The position numbers were made by a program, and so were the translations under genes. From SKW197 sp049970095 (GTDB taxonomy: Archaea; Thermoplasmatota; Thermoplasmata; Lutacidiplasmatales; SKW197), in contig JBMFNP010000009.1 of NCBI GenBank assembly GCA_049970095.1, positions 1 through 40,167 of the forward strand: a DNA stretch of 40,167 bases. Direction: 5' to 3'. Of this stretch, positions 24,982 through 32,942 are shown piece after piece. The notes under the pieces were generated by a model. That model made no database searches. It was given only the letters and a program-made list of their open reading frames with translations, and was not told where the DNA came from. The stretch's first letter is position 1. The number at the start of each line of letters is the position of its first letter.

Positions 24982-26233
24982 TCTCTGCCAACTCCACAAT
25001 CTCATCAATTTCCTGGTATTTACCGCCAGCAATCCTTGGCCTGCCTTCCACAAGCACATACTCAATGGCATCCGGATTTGCACTGTAAACGATATTGGAT
25101 ACGATATTCTGTTTAGAGGCTGGTGCAATGCTGGGATGTTTGAGGTTAAAAACTACAAGATCCCCTTTTTTTCCCTCTTCAATGGAACCTATTTCCTTTT
25201 CCATTCCAACTGCCTCTGCACCATTGATTGTGAGCATGTCAAGTAATGTCTGGGCATTTAAAAGGGAAGGATCACCGAGAACCACCTTGTGCAGTAAACC
25301 TGCAATGTGCACCTCTCTCAAAAGGTTAAGGGCATTGTTTGAGGCAGCACTATCCGTGCCCAGTCCCACATTGATCAATGCATCCAGCATTTCAGGAACT
25401 GGTGCAATTCCTGATGCAAGCTTCATATTGGAAACAGGGCAATGTGCCACAGAAACCCCATGCCTTGCAAGTGCATTTATCTCTCTGCGAAGAAGGTAGC
25501 AGGAGTGCACTGCAATCTGGTTGCTTCCAAGAAAACCAATCTTTTCAAGATGCTCACAGGGTCGCTCGTTCTTCTGGTTTATGAATTCATACACTTCCTT
25601 CTTTGTTTCTGCAAGATGGTATGTGCAGATTGTTGAATATTTTTCAGAGATTTCCTTTGCCTTCAGCCAGGTTTCATCAGAGGCAACATAAACACCCTGC
25701 ACCGCAATTGCTGGCTTGAGAAGTGGTCTGCTGGCAAAATTCCTGATGAAATTTTCTGCGTTGCTAAGGGGTTTTCCTTTCTGTGTGGTGTATTTTTCGT
25801 CAAGCGTTGTCCATGCAAGGATTCCACGCATGCCAGTTTTCTCAAGTGCGGATGCAATCACATCCTCGCTGTAGTAAAAGTCCACAAATGTGGTAATACC
25901 GGAATGAAGCATCTCAACCATGCCAAGAAGTGCGCCTGCATATATGTCATCATTTTTGCGTTTTGCATCCAATGTGAAGGTTACTTCAAGGAATTTTTCA
26001 AGCGTGAGGTCATCTACCAGTCCCCTGAAAAGTGTCATTGCTACATGTGTGTGTAGATTGATAAAACCAGGCACTACTGCAAATCTGCCAGTAATCTCAA
26101 AATCCACATTTGCTTCCGGTTTTTTCTCAGAAATCTCTTTAATAATCCCTTCCTCAACCAGAATGTTCCCTTGTTTAATCTCCCGCCCTTCATTCTGGGT
26201 TACAATAAGGGCATCTCTGATAAGCAGTTTCAT
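24959..26233 (-). CDS. Amidohydrolase: 5'-deoxyadenosine / S-adenosylhomocysteine / MTA deaminase type
   Basis: 424 aa from the ATG at 26233, with a TATA-like CTATATACT 24 bases upstream; the longer frame to 26314 crosses this promoter. A metal-dependent TIM barrel of the MtaD/DadD family: H61 and H63 in PGFINLHTHVAMTLFRG, then the metal and substrate ligands in TYHLAETKKE, IAVHSCYL and GLGTDSAASNN. These enzymes deaminate adenosine-type by-products of SAM chemistry (SAH, methylthioadenosine, 5'-deoxyadenosine) to inosine forms; in methanogens the DadD member serves radical-SAM recycling. The exact substrate cannot be told from sequence. Confidence 0.85.
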   Translation of the reverse strand: MKLLIRDALIVTQNEGREIKQGNILVEEGIIKEISEKKPEANVDFEITGRFAVVPGFINLHTHVAMTLFRGLVDDLTLEKFLEVTFTLDAKRKNDDIYAGALLGMVEMLHSGITTFVDFYYSEDVIASALEKTGMRGILAWTTLDEKYTTQKGKPLSNAENFIRNFASRPLLKPAIAVQGVYVASDETWLKAKEISEKYSTICTYHLAETKKEVYEFINQKNERPCEHLEKIGFLGSNQIAVHSCYLLRREINALARHGVSVAHCPVSNMKLASGIAPVPEMLDALINVGLGTDSAASNNALNLLREVHIAGLLHKVVLGDPSLLNAQTLLDMLTINGAEAVGMEKEIGSIEEGKKGDLVVFNLKHPSIAPASKQNIVSNIVYSANPDAIEYVLVEGRPRIAGGKYQEIDEIVELAENARKKFC

Positions 26234-26252
26234 GATTGGAAAAAGGGTTATC

Positions 26253-26261
26253 AGTATATAG
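26253..26261 (-). promoter_or_regulatory. TATA box of the deaminase gene
   Basis: CTATATACT on the minus strand, 24 bases before the ATG at 26233, in the 170-base divergent gap. Confidence 0.45.
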
Positions 26262-26405
26262 AAATTTGCACACATCCGGGGATGTGGAAATTTTACATGG
26301 AATGAAAGCAACACTCTTGAGTAATCCCAATTTCAAAGGTAGTAATATATACTAGAAATTTCCTCACTGATTTAACAAGAGTAATCTAACAAGAATGTGA
26401 TACAG

Positions 26406-27005
26406 ATGCCTGAGGTTCCAAAATCCTTGAAATTCTTCTGCGAGAATTGCAACATAGAGACGGGCCATAAAGTTGTGAAAGGAAAAATCACAAATGGAAA
26501 AAAGATAAGGTTCAAAGGAGTGATTAAGTGCAGTCAATGTGGAAGTGTCAGGGAGGTTGAGATTGCAGAGGATAAACCTATCAAACTCACGGTCAACATC
26601 AGCAGTGGAGAAATTACAAAATCAGAAAAAGTGGAATTTGAGCCAGATGAGAAACTTTCTGAAAGTGATGAAATCGTCATATATGGGAGGAGGGGAAGAA
26701 TTACAAAGATAGAATCGCATGGAAGAAGGGTTAGAACTGCACTGGCTAGAGAGGTAGAGCGTCTCTGGGTAAAGGACATTGAGAAAGTGCAGGTGAAGAT
26801 TGCGGTAAATGAAAGAAACATTACAAGACCATACATACTTCTCAGTGAGCCAGATGAAGAATTTCATGTTGGGGAAATTATAGAGACAGAAGATGGAGCA
26901 GTTGTCATAACTTCTATCAAGACCACGAGGAATCTGGTGAAGCGAGAGGATGTGTTCGTGGAGGCAGAGGATATTGTGCGTATTTTTTGCAGGAGGGTAG
27001 CATGA
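26406..27005 (+). CDS. HVO_0476-type zinc finger protein
   Basis: 199 aa from the ATG at 26406 (MPEVPKSLKFF); an in-frame GTG lies nine bases upstream. The N-terminal zinc ribbon has two CxxC pairs, FCENCN and KCSQCG (about 12-46). Beta-rich domains follow that resemble the archaeal HVO_0476 family, including ESHGRRVRTALAREVERLWV. An RNA- or ribosome-related role is sometimes suggested for such proteins, but I know of no demonstrated function. Its TGA overlaps the next ATG. A TATA-like AATATATACT lies at 26343-26353, giving a leader of about 30 bases. Confidence 0.7.
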   Translation: MPEVPKSLKFFCENCNIETGHKVVKGKITNGKKIRFKGVIKCSQCGSVREVEIAEDKPIKLTVNISSGEITKSEKVEFEPDEKLSESDEIVIYGRRGRITKIESHGRRVRTALAREVERLWVKDIEKVQVKIAVNERNITRPYILLSEPDEEFHVGEIIETEDGAVVITSIKTTRNLVKREDVFVEAEDIVRIFCRRVA

Positions 27006-27337
27006 AGGAAACGGAGTGGACAGTAGAATTGAAGAAGGGCATAATTCCACTCTGTATTCTGGCAACACTTGAGAAGAAAAAGAAGTACGGCTTTCAGATA
27101 ATAAAAGAACTCAGAGAAATTTCAAATGGATATCTGGATTTAAAGGAGGGCACGCTCTATCCTGCACTCCACAGATTAGAGCAGAAGGGCTATGTGAAAA
27201 GTGAATGGGTGATCCAGGAACAGGGTATTCCAAGGAAATACTATACTCTCACAGAGACAGGGAAAGCGGCATTAAGTGGGTTGGAACAGGAGTGGGAAAA
27301 AGTAACTAAAATTGTAGAAAGGGTGGTGAGAAAATAA
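27002..27337 (+). CDS. PadR family transcriptional regulator
   Basis: 111 aa from the ATG at 27002, overlapping the previous stop as ATGA. The winged helix matches PadR: KKGIIPLCILATLEKKKKYGFQIIKEL, EGTLYPALHRLEQKGYVKSEW and the wing GIPRKYYTLTETGKAAL. PadR repressors typically control membrane or efflux functions and are often paired with a HAAS-domain membrane protein, which is the gene that follows here. The inducer is unknown. Confidence 0.9.
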   Translation: MKETEWTVELKKGIIPLCILATLEKKKKYGFQIIKELREISNGYLDLKEGTLYPALHRLEQKGYVKSEWVIQEQGIPRKYYTLTETGKAALSGLEQEWEKVTKIVERVVRK

Positions 27338-27369
27338 AGGCAATTGACAATTATCTCAGAAAGGTAAGG

Positions 27370-27903
27370 ATGCAACTTCTTCCACTTCCAGCAAAAAAAA
27401 GAAATGAAATTCTTGCAGAAGTTCGGGATGATATATATTCAAGAGCAACTGATTCTGGTATTAGTGAAGAGAATGCAGAAGAATTTGTAAAAAACCTTGA
27501 ACCCCCAGATAAACTTGCAAAAAAATACCTGAAAATTTATGGAGTGTCCTGGGTATATCTTTCAGTGCTTTGCCTATTCTCAGTGTTTTTCTCAATAATT
27601 TCAGTTCCTGTGGTTCCACTGCCCCAGGGAAACTTTGTATTCCCAGAATCACTCGCAGGGCTTACTGTACTCATCCTCACATTATATGTTGTCTGGTGTT
27701 TTGCAAAGCTTTCAGCTAAGGGCTGGGCAGTTGCAATAACTACACTGATAACCAGAACTGCAGTTTATTCCTTCTACTATTTTGGTCCTGGGATTGAATT
27801 TGATATCTTTGATACAATACTCTTTTTCATCACTTCACTCGGAATTCTTGGCGTGGGATATGCTGCACTTCATCTGACTGAGGAGGTGAAGAATATTGAT
27901 TAG
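27370..27903 (+). CDS. HAAS-domain (DUF1700-like) membrane protein, PadR partner
   Basis: 177 aa from the first ATG at 27370. The N-terminal helical domain MQLLPLPAKKRNEILAEVRD resembles the HAAS domain, expected to contact the PadR regulator; four hydrophobic helices follow (about 62-165). The codons just before the ATG read IKAIDNYLRKVR in the same frame, which is how HAAS domains normally begin (xAIDxYLxxV), and a GGTGGTGAG ribosome site lies before them. The real start may therefore be the ATA at 27334, overlapping the PadR stop. The pair probably forms a membrane-tethered regulation unit. Confidence 0.75.
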   Translation: MQLLPLPAKKRNEILAEVRDDIYSRATDSGISEENAEEFVKNLEPPDKLAKKYLKIYGVSWVYLSVLCLFSVFFSIISVPVVPLPQGNFVFPESLAGLTVLILTLYVVWCFAKLSAKGWAVAITTLITRTAVYSFYYFGPGIEFDIFDTILFFITSLGILGVGYAALHLTEEVKNID

Positions 27904-28447
27904 AGCATTTATTGCCGTAGAAATTCACCCTACGGAAGAGATAGTGGCTCTCAATGAAAAACTGCGGAAAACTGGATGTGAACTCAAACTTGTAGACCTT
28001 AGCCAGATCCATGTAACGCTCCGTTTTCTTGGAAACATTGACGAAAATCAAATAGAGCCCATCGCCGGGGTAATCCGCAGGTGTGCTTCGGAGAAGGAAT
28101 TTCTGGTGAAATTAAGGGGAATGGGTGCGTTTCCAAATCTCAATTACATAAATGTGATATGGATTGGAATTTCAAATCCAGATGAACTGAGTCGCATGGC
28201 TTCCTGTATTAACGAAAAATTGAAAGAAATAGGTTTCCCAGAAGAAGATAAGCCTTTTGCACCGCACATCACGCTTGCCAGGGTAAAAAGCAAGAAGAAT
28301 CTTGGAGAGCTGCAGAAACTGATAAAGGAGAACATCAACATGAATTTCGGCGATGTAAAAATATCTGCCGTGATTTTAAAAAAGAGCGAATTGACACAAA
28401 AAGGACCAGTTTATACAGATATTTTCACCCATACCCTTGCGAAGTGA
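27896..28447 (+). CDS. thpR: RNA 2',3'-cyclic phosphodiesterase ThpR (2H family)
   Basis: 183 aa from a TTG that overlaps the stop of the previous gene. The two catalytic HxT motifs are present: HVTLRFLG (about 40) and HITLARVK (about 122). Archaeal ThpR opens 2',3'-cyclic phosphate RNA ends and was first known as a 2'-5' RNA ligase acting on tRNA halves. The N-terminus MIRAFIAVEI and the length fit the family. It is coupled to the HAAS gene by overlap but is functionally unrelated to it as far as can be seen. Confidence 0.9.
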   Translation: MIRAFIAVEIHPTEEIVALNEKLRKTGCELKLVDLSQIHVTLRFLGNIDENQIEPIAGVIRRCASEKEFLVKLRGMGAFPNLNYINVIWIGISNPDELSRMASCINEKLKEIGFPEEDKPFAPHITLARVKSKKNLGELQKLIKENINMNFGDVKISAVILKKSELTQKGPVYTDIFTHTLAK

Positions 28448-28480
28448 TCTGGTGTACTCCCCAAAAATGCACCAATACCA

Positions 28481-28490
28481 TTATATATAT
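28481..28490 (+). promoter_or_regulatory. TATA box of the ribosomal protein/RNA polymerase operon
   Basis: TTATATATAT about 58 bases before the uS13 start; transcription probably begins near 28515 with a short leader that includes GGAGGT. Confidence 0.5.
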
Positions 28491-28538
28491 CCCCCATTTA
28501 AATGAGATAACACCAACTGAATTATGGAGGTTGTTAAC

Positions 28539-29144
28539 TTGCCTGAAGGAGCAGAAGAAGCGGAAAAACCCGTAAAAGAAAAGAAAGGTAAAAAGAAGGA
28601 TAAAGAAGCCAAATCCGAGGAACAGAAAAAATCTCCGAAGGATAAGGGTTTGAAACCCGATTTCAAGTATATCGTGCGCCTGGTAAATACAGATATTTCC
28701 GGGCTAAAAAGTGTGCTCATGGGACTGACAGAAATCAAGGGAATAGGGATAAGGACATCCCAGGCTATTCTGAACACCATAACTATTCCTAAATTTGAAA
28801 AAATAGGCAACCTTAGTGATGAACAACTCAGTATGTTAGAGGCAGCAATCCAGAACTATTGCAGAAATGGACCTGAATGGGCACTCAATCGCCAGCGTGA
28901 TTTTGCAACAGGCGAGAGTTTTCATCTCCTTGGCACTGACCTAGACCTCACAAAGCTTGAAGATATAAACATGCTCAAAATGATCAGATGCTACAGAGGT
29001 GTGAGGCATGAGAAGGGGAAGAAGGTGAGGGGTCAGAGGACTGCAAATCACGGAAGAAAGGGAATGACCGTGGGTGTTACCAAGAAACCAGGTGCAAAGG
29101 CAGCACCTTCAGGTACATCAACCCAGCAATCTCAAAAGAAGTAA
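28539..29144 (+). CDS. rps13: 30S ribosomal protein uS13
   Basis: 201 aa if started at the TTG at 28539, which lies seven bases after GGAGGT; the in-frame ATG at 28524 overlaps that site and is less likely. The conserved core starts near FKYIVRLVNTDISG, with TEIKGIGIRTSQAIL and the C-terminal signature MIRCYRGVRHEKGKKVRGQR. Before the core there is a Lys/Glu-rich extension of about 43 residues that archaeal uS13 proteins usually lack, and a Ser/Thr/Gln tail follows the core. The protein sits at the head of the small subunit and contacts the P-site tRNA. Confidence 0.93.
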   Translation: MPEGAEEAEKPVKEKKGKKKDKEAKSEEQKKSPKDKGLKPDFKYIVRLVNTDISGLKSVLMGLTEIKGIGIRTSQAILNTITIPKFEKIGNLSDEQLSMLEAAIQNYCRNGPEWALNRQRDFATGESFHLLGTDLDLTKLEDINMLKMIRCYRGVRHEKGKKVRGQRTANHGRKGMTVGVTKKPGAKAAPSGTSTQQSQKK

Positions 29145-29156
29145 TGAGGTGATGCT

Positions 29157-29753
29157 ATGGGAGACCCGAAAAAACCCAGAAAAAAGTTTGAAAAACCCTC
29201 TCATCCATGGATAATAGAAAGAATAAATGAGGAAAATGAACTGGTGAAGAACTACGGGTTGAAGAATAAACGCGAGGTCTGGAGAACTGCGTCAATCTTG
29301 AGAAACTGGAGAAGACAGGCAAGGGATTTACAGGCAAGGGTGAGAAGGAAGGAACCCCAAGCCGAGGTGGAAATGAAAAATCTTTTTGCCAAACTCCAGA
29401 ATCTAGGAATTCTCACTACAGAAAACCCGACCCTTGATGATATCCTTGCACTTAACATTGAGAGTGTGCTCAGCAGGCGCCTGGAAACCATTGTTTACAC
29501 CAAAGGGCTTGCAAGCTCACCAAGACAGGCAAGGCAGATGATAGTTCATGGACACATCTCTGTAGCTGGACATAAGGTTACCGCACCAAGCTACCTGGTG
29601 AAAAAAACAGAGGAGCATACAATCCAGTATGCTGTTCAATCTCCACTGAACGACCCGTTACATCCTACAAGGCCAAAAAACCCAAATGAAGTAAAAAAAA
29701 CTGATTCTGCAACTAAAAAAGAAAAGAACGCGGAGGTGAAGGAAAATGCCTAA
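29157..29753 (+). CDS. rps4: 30S ribosomal protein uS4
   Basis: 198 aa, ATG at 29157 after GAGGTGAT. It binds 16S rRNA early in assembly of the small subunit. The archaeal N-terminus is MGDPKKPRKKFEKPSHPW; the S4 RNA-binding domain is at about 105-165 (SRRLETIVYTKGLASSPRQA, then RQMIVHGHISVAG). The C-terminus has an extra Lys/Glu/Asn-rich tail. The last codons overlap the uS11 start by eight bases. Confidence 0.95.
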   Translation: MGDPKKPRKKFEKPSHPWIIERINEENELVKNYGLKNKREVWRTASILRNWRRQARDLQARVRRKEPQAEVEMKNLFAKLQNLGILTTENPTLDDILALNIESVLSRRLETIVYTKGLASSPRQARQMIVHGHISVAGHKVTAPSYLVKKTEEHTIQYAVQSPLNDPLHPTRPKNPNEVKKTDSATKKEKNAEVKENA

Positions 29754-30129
29754 GGTGGGCATTGCCCATATTTTTGCATCCTACAATGATGTGATTATAA
29801 CAATCACTGATATTACGGGTGCAGAAACCCTTGCTAGATGTTCTGGTGGAATGGTTGTCAAAGCAGACCGTGAAGAGGGCTCACCATATGCTGCAATGAA
29901 AGCCACGGAAAGGGCAGCAGAAATTGCAAAAGAGAAGGGAATTGAACTTATCCACATAAAGGTGCGCGCACCAGGGGGTAACAAAAGTTTGACACCTGGA
30001 CCTGGTGCTCAGGCAGCTATCAGGGCACTTGCTCGTTCTGGACTTAAAATCGGAAGAATTGAGGATGTCACTCCAATTCCCCATGATGGGTGCAAGAAAA
30101 AAGGTGGGCGAAGGGGCAGAAGAGTGTAA
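29746..30129 (+). CDS. rps11: 30S ribosomal protein uS11
   Basis: 127 aa, beginning within the end of the uS4 gene. It forms part of the platform of the small subunit. The conserved start GIAHIFASYNDVIITITDITG and the C-terminal GRIEDVTPIPHDGCKKKGGR are typical, and the length is normal for archaeal uS11. Confidence 0.96.
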   Translation: MPKVGIAHIFASYNDVIITITDITGAETLARCSGGMVVKADREEGSPYAAMKATERAAEIAKEKGIELIHIKVRAPGGNKSLTPGPGAQAAIRALARSGLKIGRIEDVTPIPHDGCKKKGGRRGRRV

Positions 30130-30155
30130 AAGGATGCTACCATGGATGTGACAGA

Positions 30156-30986
30156 ATGAAAATAACATTCCTTGAACTTACAAATACAAGTGCAAAATTT
30201 GTTCTGGCTGATGCAACCCCCTCCCAGGCCAATGCCCTGAGAAGGACACTTATGGGCGAAATTCCAAAGCTGGCAATAGACAAAGTGGAAATTTTGTTGG
30301 GCAATATCAGAGATGAAAATGGAAAGGAATATGAGAGTGTGACACCCCTGTTTGATGAAATTATTGCACATCGACTGGCACTTGTACCCCTGCCTACAGA
30401 TTTCTCAATGAAGTTTCCAGAGGAATGCACCTGCAAAGGTGAGGGTTGTCCTATGTGCTCAGTGATTTATACCATAAATAAAAAGGGTCCCTGCACTGTA
30501 TATTCTGGTGACCTTTTACCGCTGGGTGACCCTAAATTCAAACCAATTGACGACCTTATTCCAATAGTGAAAATCAACGAAAAGCAGGCAGTGCTTCTGT
30601 ATGCTACTGCAGTGCTGGGCAGAGGAAAGGAACATGCAAAATGGCAGGTGGCAAATGCTGTGGGATACAAGTATTATCCGGATGTCACAATAGACGCTGA
30701 GAAATGCAATAACTGCATGGAGTGCATAAAATACTGCCCAAAGAAGGTATTTGAGAGCAGAGAGGGAAAAGTTGTGGTGAAGGCAAAGGAGGCATGTGAT
30801 CTTTGCAATGCCTGTGTGGATGTGTGCCGTGCACATGCGGTGAGCGTTAAAGGAAGTGAAACAGAATTCATATTTACATTTGAAACTGATGGCTCCGTGT
30901 CTGCAAAAGACGCACTTTTGAAAGCACTAGAAATACTCTCAAAATCCTTTGGGAATCTCAAGGACATGCTTTCTATGCTATCATGA
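30156..30986 (+). CDS. rpoD: DNA-directed RNA polymerase subunit D with two Fe-S cluster motifs
   Basis: 276 aa from the ATG at 30156, preceded by GGATGTGA. RpoD pairs with RpoL to seed assembly of archaeal RNA polymerase (Rpb3/alpha counterpart). The alpha-type motif NALRRTLMGEIP is at about 25-36, and a zinc-type loop (CTCKGEGCPMC) at about 89-99. The inserted ferredoxin-like domain has two complete quartets, C184-x2-C-x2-C-x3-CP and C214-x2-C-x2-C-x3-C, so two [4Fe-4S] clusters are expected. In other archaea one or both quartets are often incomplete. Three to four Cys in each are present here by direct reading. Confidence 0.95.
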   Translation: MKITFLELTNTSAKFVLADATPSQANALRRTLMGEIPKLAIDKVEILLGNIRDENGKEYESVTPLFDEIIAHRLALVPLPTDFSMKFPEECTCKGEGCPMCSVIYTINKKGPCTVYSGDLLPLGDPKFKPIDDLIPIVKINEKQAVLLYATAVLGRGKEHAKWQVANAVGYKYYPDVTIDAEKCNNCMECIKYCPKKVFESREGKVVVKAKEACDLCNACVDVCRAHAVSVKGSETEFIFTFETDGSVSAKDALLKALEILSKSFGNLKDMLSMLS

Positions 30987-30995
30987 GAATTGCTT

Positions 30996-31346
30996 ATGGT
31001 AAGTAGAAGTGGTAAACGGAGTAAAGAGGACATCAAACTCGCGATGGAAAGAATTTTTTCGCTTTTTGAAACCTCAAAGAAATTTTATGAGCAAGGTTGG
31101 CTGGACCACGCAAGGCGTTCTCTCTATCTTGCAAGAAAAATTGGAATGCGATATAATGTGAGGTTGCCTGCGGTGATTAAAAGGGCATTCTGCAAGCACT
31201 GCTACACACTTTTTGTCCCTGGTAAAAATGCAAGGGTACGGGTGAAAAAAGGAAGGATAATTGTCACCTGTCTCAATTGCAATCATGTGTTCAGATACCC
31301 TTATATGAAAGAGAAACATGCAAGGAAACATGCAAAAATTGAATGA
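30996..31346 (+). CDS. rnp4: Ribonuclease P protein component 4 (Rpp21/Rpr2 family)
   Basis: 116 aa from the ATG at 30996; a TTG six bases upstream is in frame. RNase P component 4 binds the specificity side of RNase P RNA with Rpp29 and helps to remove tRNA 5' leaders. The zinc site is formed by FCKHCYTLF and TCLNCNHVF (CxxC pairs); the N-terminal helices contain AMERIFSLFETSKKFYEQG and LYLARKIGMRYNVRLP. It follows rpoD by nine bases. Confidence 0.88.
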   Translation: MVSRSGKRSKEDIKLAMERIFSLFETSKKFYEQGWLDHARRSLYLARKIGMRYNVRLPAVIKRAFCKHCYTLFVPGKNARVRVKKGRIIVTCLNCNHVFRYPYMKEKHARKHAKIE

Positions 31347-31584
31347 ACTTGAGGCGACAGTGCGCGTGGGCAAAAATGGACTTACGCTCAGCGTGATTAA
31401 TGAAATAAAAAAACAGTTGAAAAAAAGAAAAGTTATCAAGATAAAGTTTCTGAAGAGTACAAAGGATATAGGGACAGTATCTGAGTTTGCGTTGGCACTT
31501 GAGGAAAAGACGGGGGCAAAGATTCTGGATGTCCGTGGTGGCACTATAATACTTGCGTTAAGGGGGTTAAAGAATGAGAAATAA
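31330..31584 (+). CDS. YhbY/CRM-domain RNA-binding protein
   Basis: 84 aa from the ATG at 31330 (AAGGA upstream), or 88 aa from the ATG at 31318. Either start lies inside the end of the RNase P gene. The single CRM domain has the family pattern VRVGKNGLTLSVINEIKKQL, KVIKIKF and GAKILDVRGGTIILAL. Bacterial YhbY associates with pre-50S ribosomes; archaeal copies are probably involved in ribosome assembly or tRNA handling, in line with the neighbours. Confidence 0.85.
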   Translation: MQKLNELEATVRVGKNGLTLSVINEIKKQLKKRKVIKIKFLKSTKDIGTVSEFALALEEKTGAKILDVRGGTIILALRGLKNEK

Positions 31585-32458
31585 AGTTTTTTACGGTTTT
31601 GCTCCTGGCCACATTTCTGCGTTTTTTGCCCCGCACATTGAAAAGGATTTGCTGCGCACTGGCTCATATGGGGCTGGGGTTTCAATACTCCATGGTGCCA
31701 GAGCAGAAATGAGTATAAAGCAATCCGAAACCACCAAAGTGTGCTTCAGTGTAAACGGTAAACCTGCAAATCTGTTGGTGAGTGAGTATGCCCTGAAGAG
31801 TATTCTGGCAAATGTGCACAAAAATTATGAAATCCACTGTGAGTTAAAACACATGTTGCCAGTTTCCCAAGGATTTGGAATGAGTGCTGCAGGCACGCTG
31901 GCTTCTGCAATTGCACTGTGCATGTTTTTGAAAAAACCTTACCGTCTGGCACTTGAAGCTACACATTGTGCTGAGGTGAAGTTCAGAACAGGGCTTGGAG
32001 ATGTGGCTGGCATGAGTGCAGGGGGTTATGAAGCGAGAGTAAAGCCAGGAATTCCACCATACGGAATAGTGGACAGGATTCTGAATACAGAGCAGGAACG
32101 AAGGTTGTTAATATGCATTATTGGAAAATCCATTGCCACAAAAAAAGTGCTTTCTGATGAGAAAATGGTTGAAAAATGCAGGAGGGCTGGTAAAGAGGCA
32201 CTAAAGAAGTTGATGGCTTCAGTAACAGTCAGGAATTTGATTGCTCAGGGTTATGAGTTTGCATTAAAAACTGGACTTATATCCGGAGAAGTGGAGGAGT
32301 GTGTGGGTGTGCTGCATAAAAACGGGATAGAGGGAAGTATGGCGATGCTCGGCAATTCCGTGTTTGCGCTTCCCCCACCAAAAAAATGGAAAAAGGCACT
32401 GGAAATTCTGGGGAATTACGGAGAAGTTATTGAAACGGAGGTGTATCTTGCATTTTGA
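31574..32458 (+). CDS. Pantoate kinase (GHMP superfamily)
   Basis: 294 aa, ATG at 31574 overlapping the previous gene by 11 bases. The archaeal pantoate kinase phosphorylates pantoate to 4-phosphopantoate in CoA synthesis, replacing the bacterial panC/panK route. The start GFAPGHISAFFAP and the GHMP phosphate loop PVSQGFGMSAAGTLASAIAL are seen, as is FRTGLGDVAGMSAGGYEARV. The partner phosphopantothenate synthetase gene is not in the window. The 3' end overlaps the convergent LeuD-like gene by 32 bases. Confidence 0.87.
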   Translation: MRNKVFYGFAPGHISAFFAPHIEKDLLRTGSYGAGVSILHGARAEMSIKQSETTKVCFSVNGKPANLLVSEYALKSILANVHKNYEIHCELKHMLPVSQGFGMSAAGTLASAIALCMFLKKPYRLALEATHCAEVKFRTGLGDVAGMSAGGYEARVKPGIPPYGIVDRILNTEQERRLLICIIGKSIATKKVLSDEKMVEKCRRAGKEALKKLMASVTVRNLIAQGYEFALKTGLISGEVEECVGVLHKNGIEGSMAMLGNSVFALPPPKKWKKALEILGNYGEVIETEVYLAF

Positions 32459-32942
32459 GGTATTCAATCAAACCTCCTGCCTCCCAGATTTTAAGAAGCA
32501 CATCAGAGGGTTTTTCAAACCCAAAACAGAGCTTGGCGGTATAGATTTGCTGATTGCTAAAATCAATCTGAATTATGTCTCTATCTTTGAGAATTTCGCA
32601 TAATCTCTCTTGGGTTTTCAGAGGTAAAATTCCGTTGTTTACGCAGTTCCTGAAGAAGATTCTCGAGTAACTTTCTGCAACGATTATTTTTATGCCCCTC
32701 ACCTTGAATACAAGCACTGCCTGCTCCCTGCTTGAACCGGATCCAAAGTTTTTTCCAGCAATTATCACATCCCCAGCCCTTGCTTCCCTTGCAAAATTTT
32801 CTTTCAGGTTTTCAAATGTATGGCTAGCAAGTTTTTCTATATTGCGTTCCGCAAGGTATTTCCCTGCAATGATTTCATCTGTGGATACATTGTCTCCGAA
32901 AACCCAGACCCTGGCAGTGGTTATTTCATCAGTTTTTTCCAT
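32427..32942 (-). CDS. leuD: 3-isopropylmalate dehydratase / homoaconitase small subunit
   Basis: 171 aa, ATG at 32942, with an AT-rich TATA-like stretch about 25 bases upstream. The small (swivel) subunit of aconitase-family hydro-lyases: ARVWVFGDNVSTDEIIAGKYL, the substrate loop AGKNFGSGSSREQAVLVF and the C-terminal AGGLIEYLK match the methanogen LeuD/HacB pattern. It serves leucine synthesis or 2-oxoacid elongation with a large Fe-S subunit that is not nearby, so the exact substrate is open. The usual Cys in FGCGSSRE is Ser here. Confidence 0.85.
   Translation of the reverse strand: MEKTDEITTARVWVFGDNVSTDEIIAGKYLAERNIEKLASHTFENLKENFAREARAGDVIIAGKNFGSGSSREQAVLVFKVRGIKIIVAESYSRIFFRNCVNNGILPLKTQERLCEILKDRDIIQIDFSNQQIYTAKLCFGFEKPSDVLLKIWEAGGLIEYLKMQDTPPFQ

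Noticed and set aside
24982..25128. N-terminal extension of the winged-helix protein
   Set aside because: It would lie inside the deaminase gene and reads as non-conserved sequence; the ATG at 24981 gives a normal protein.
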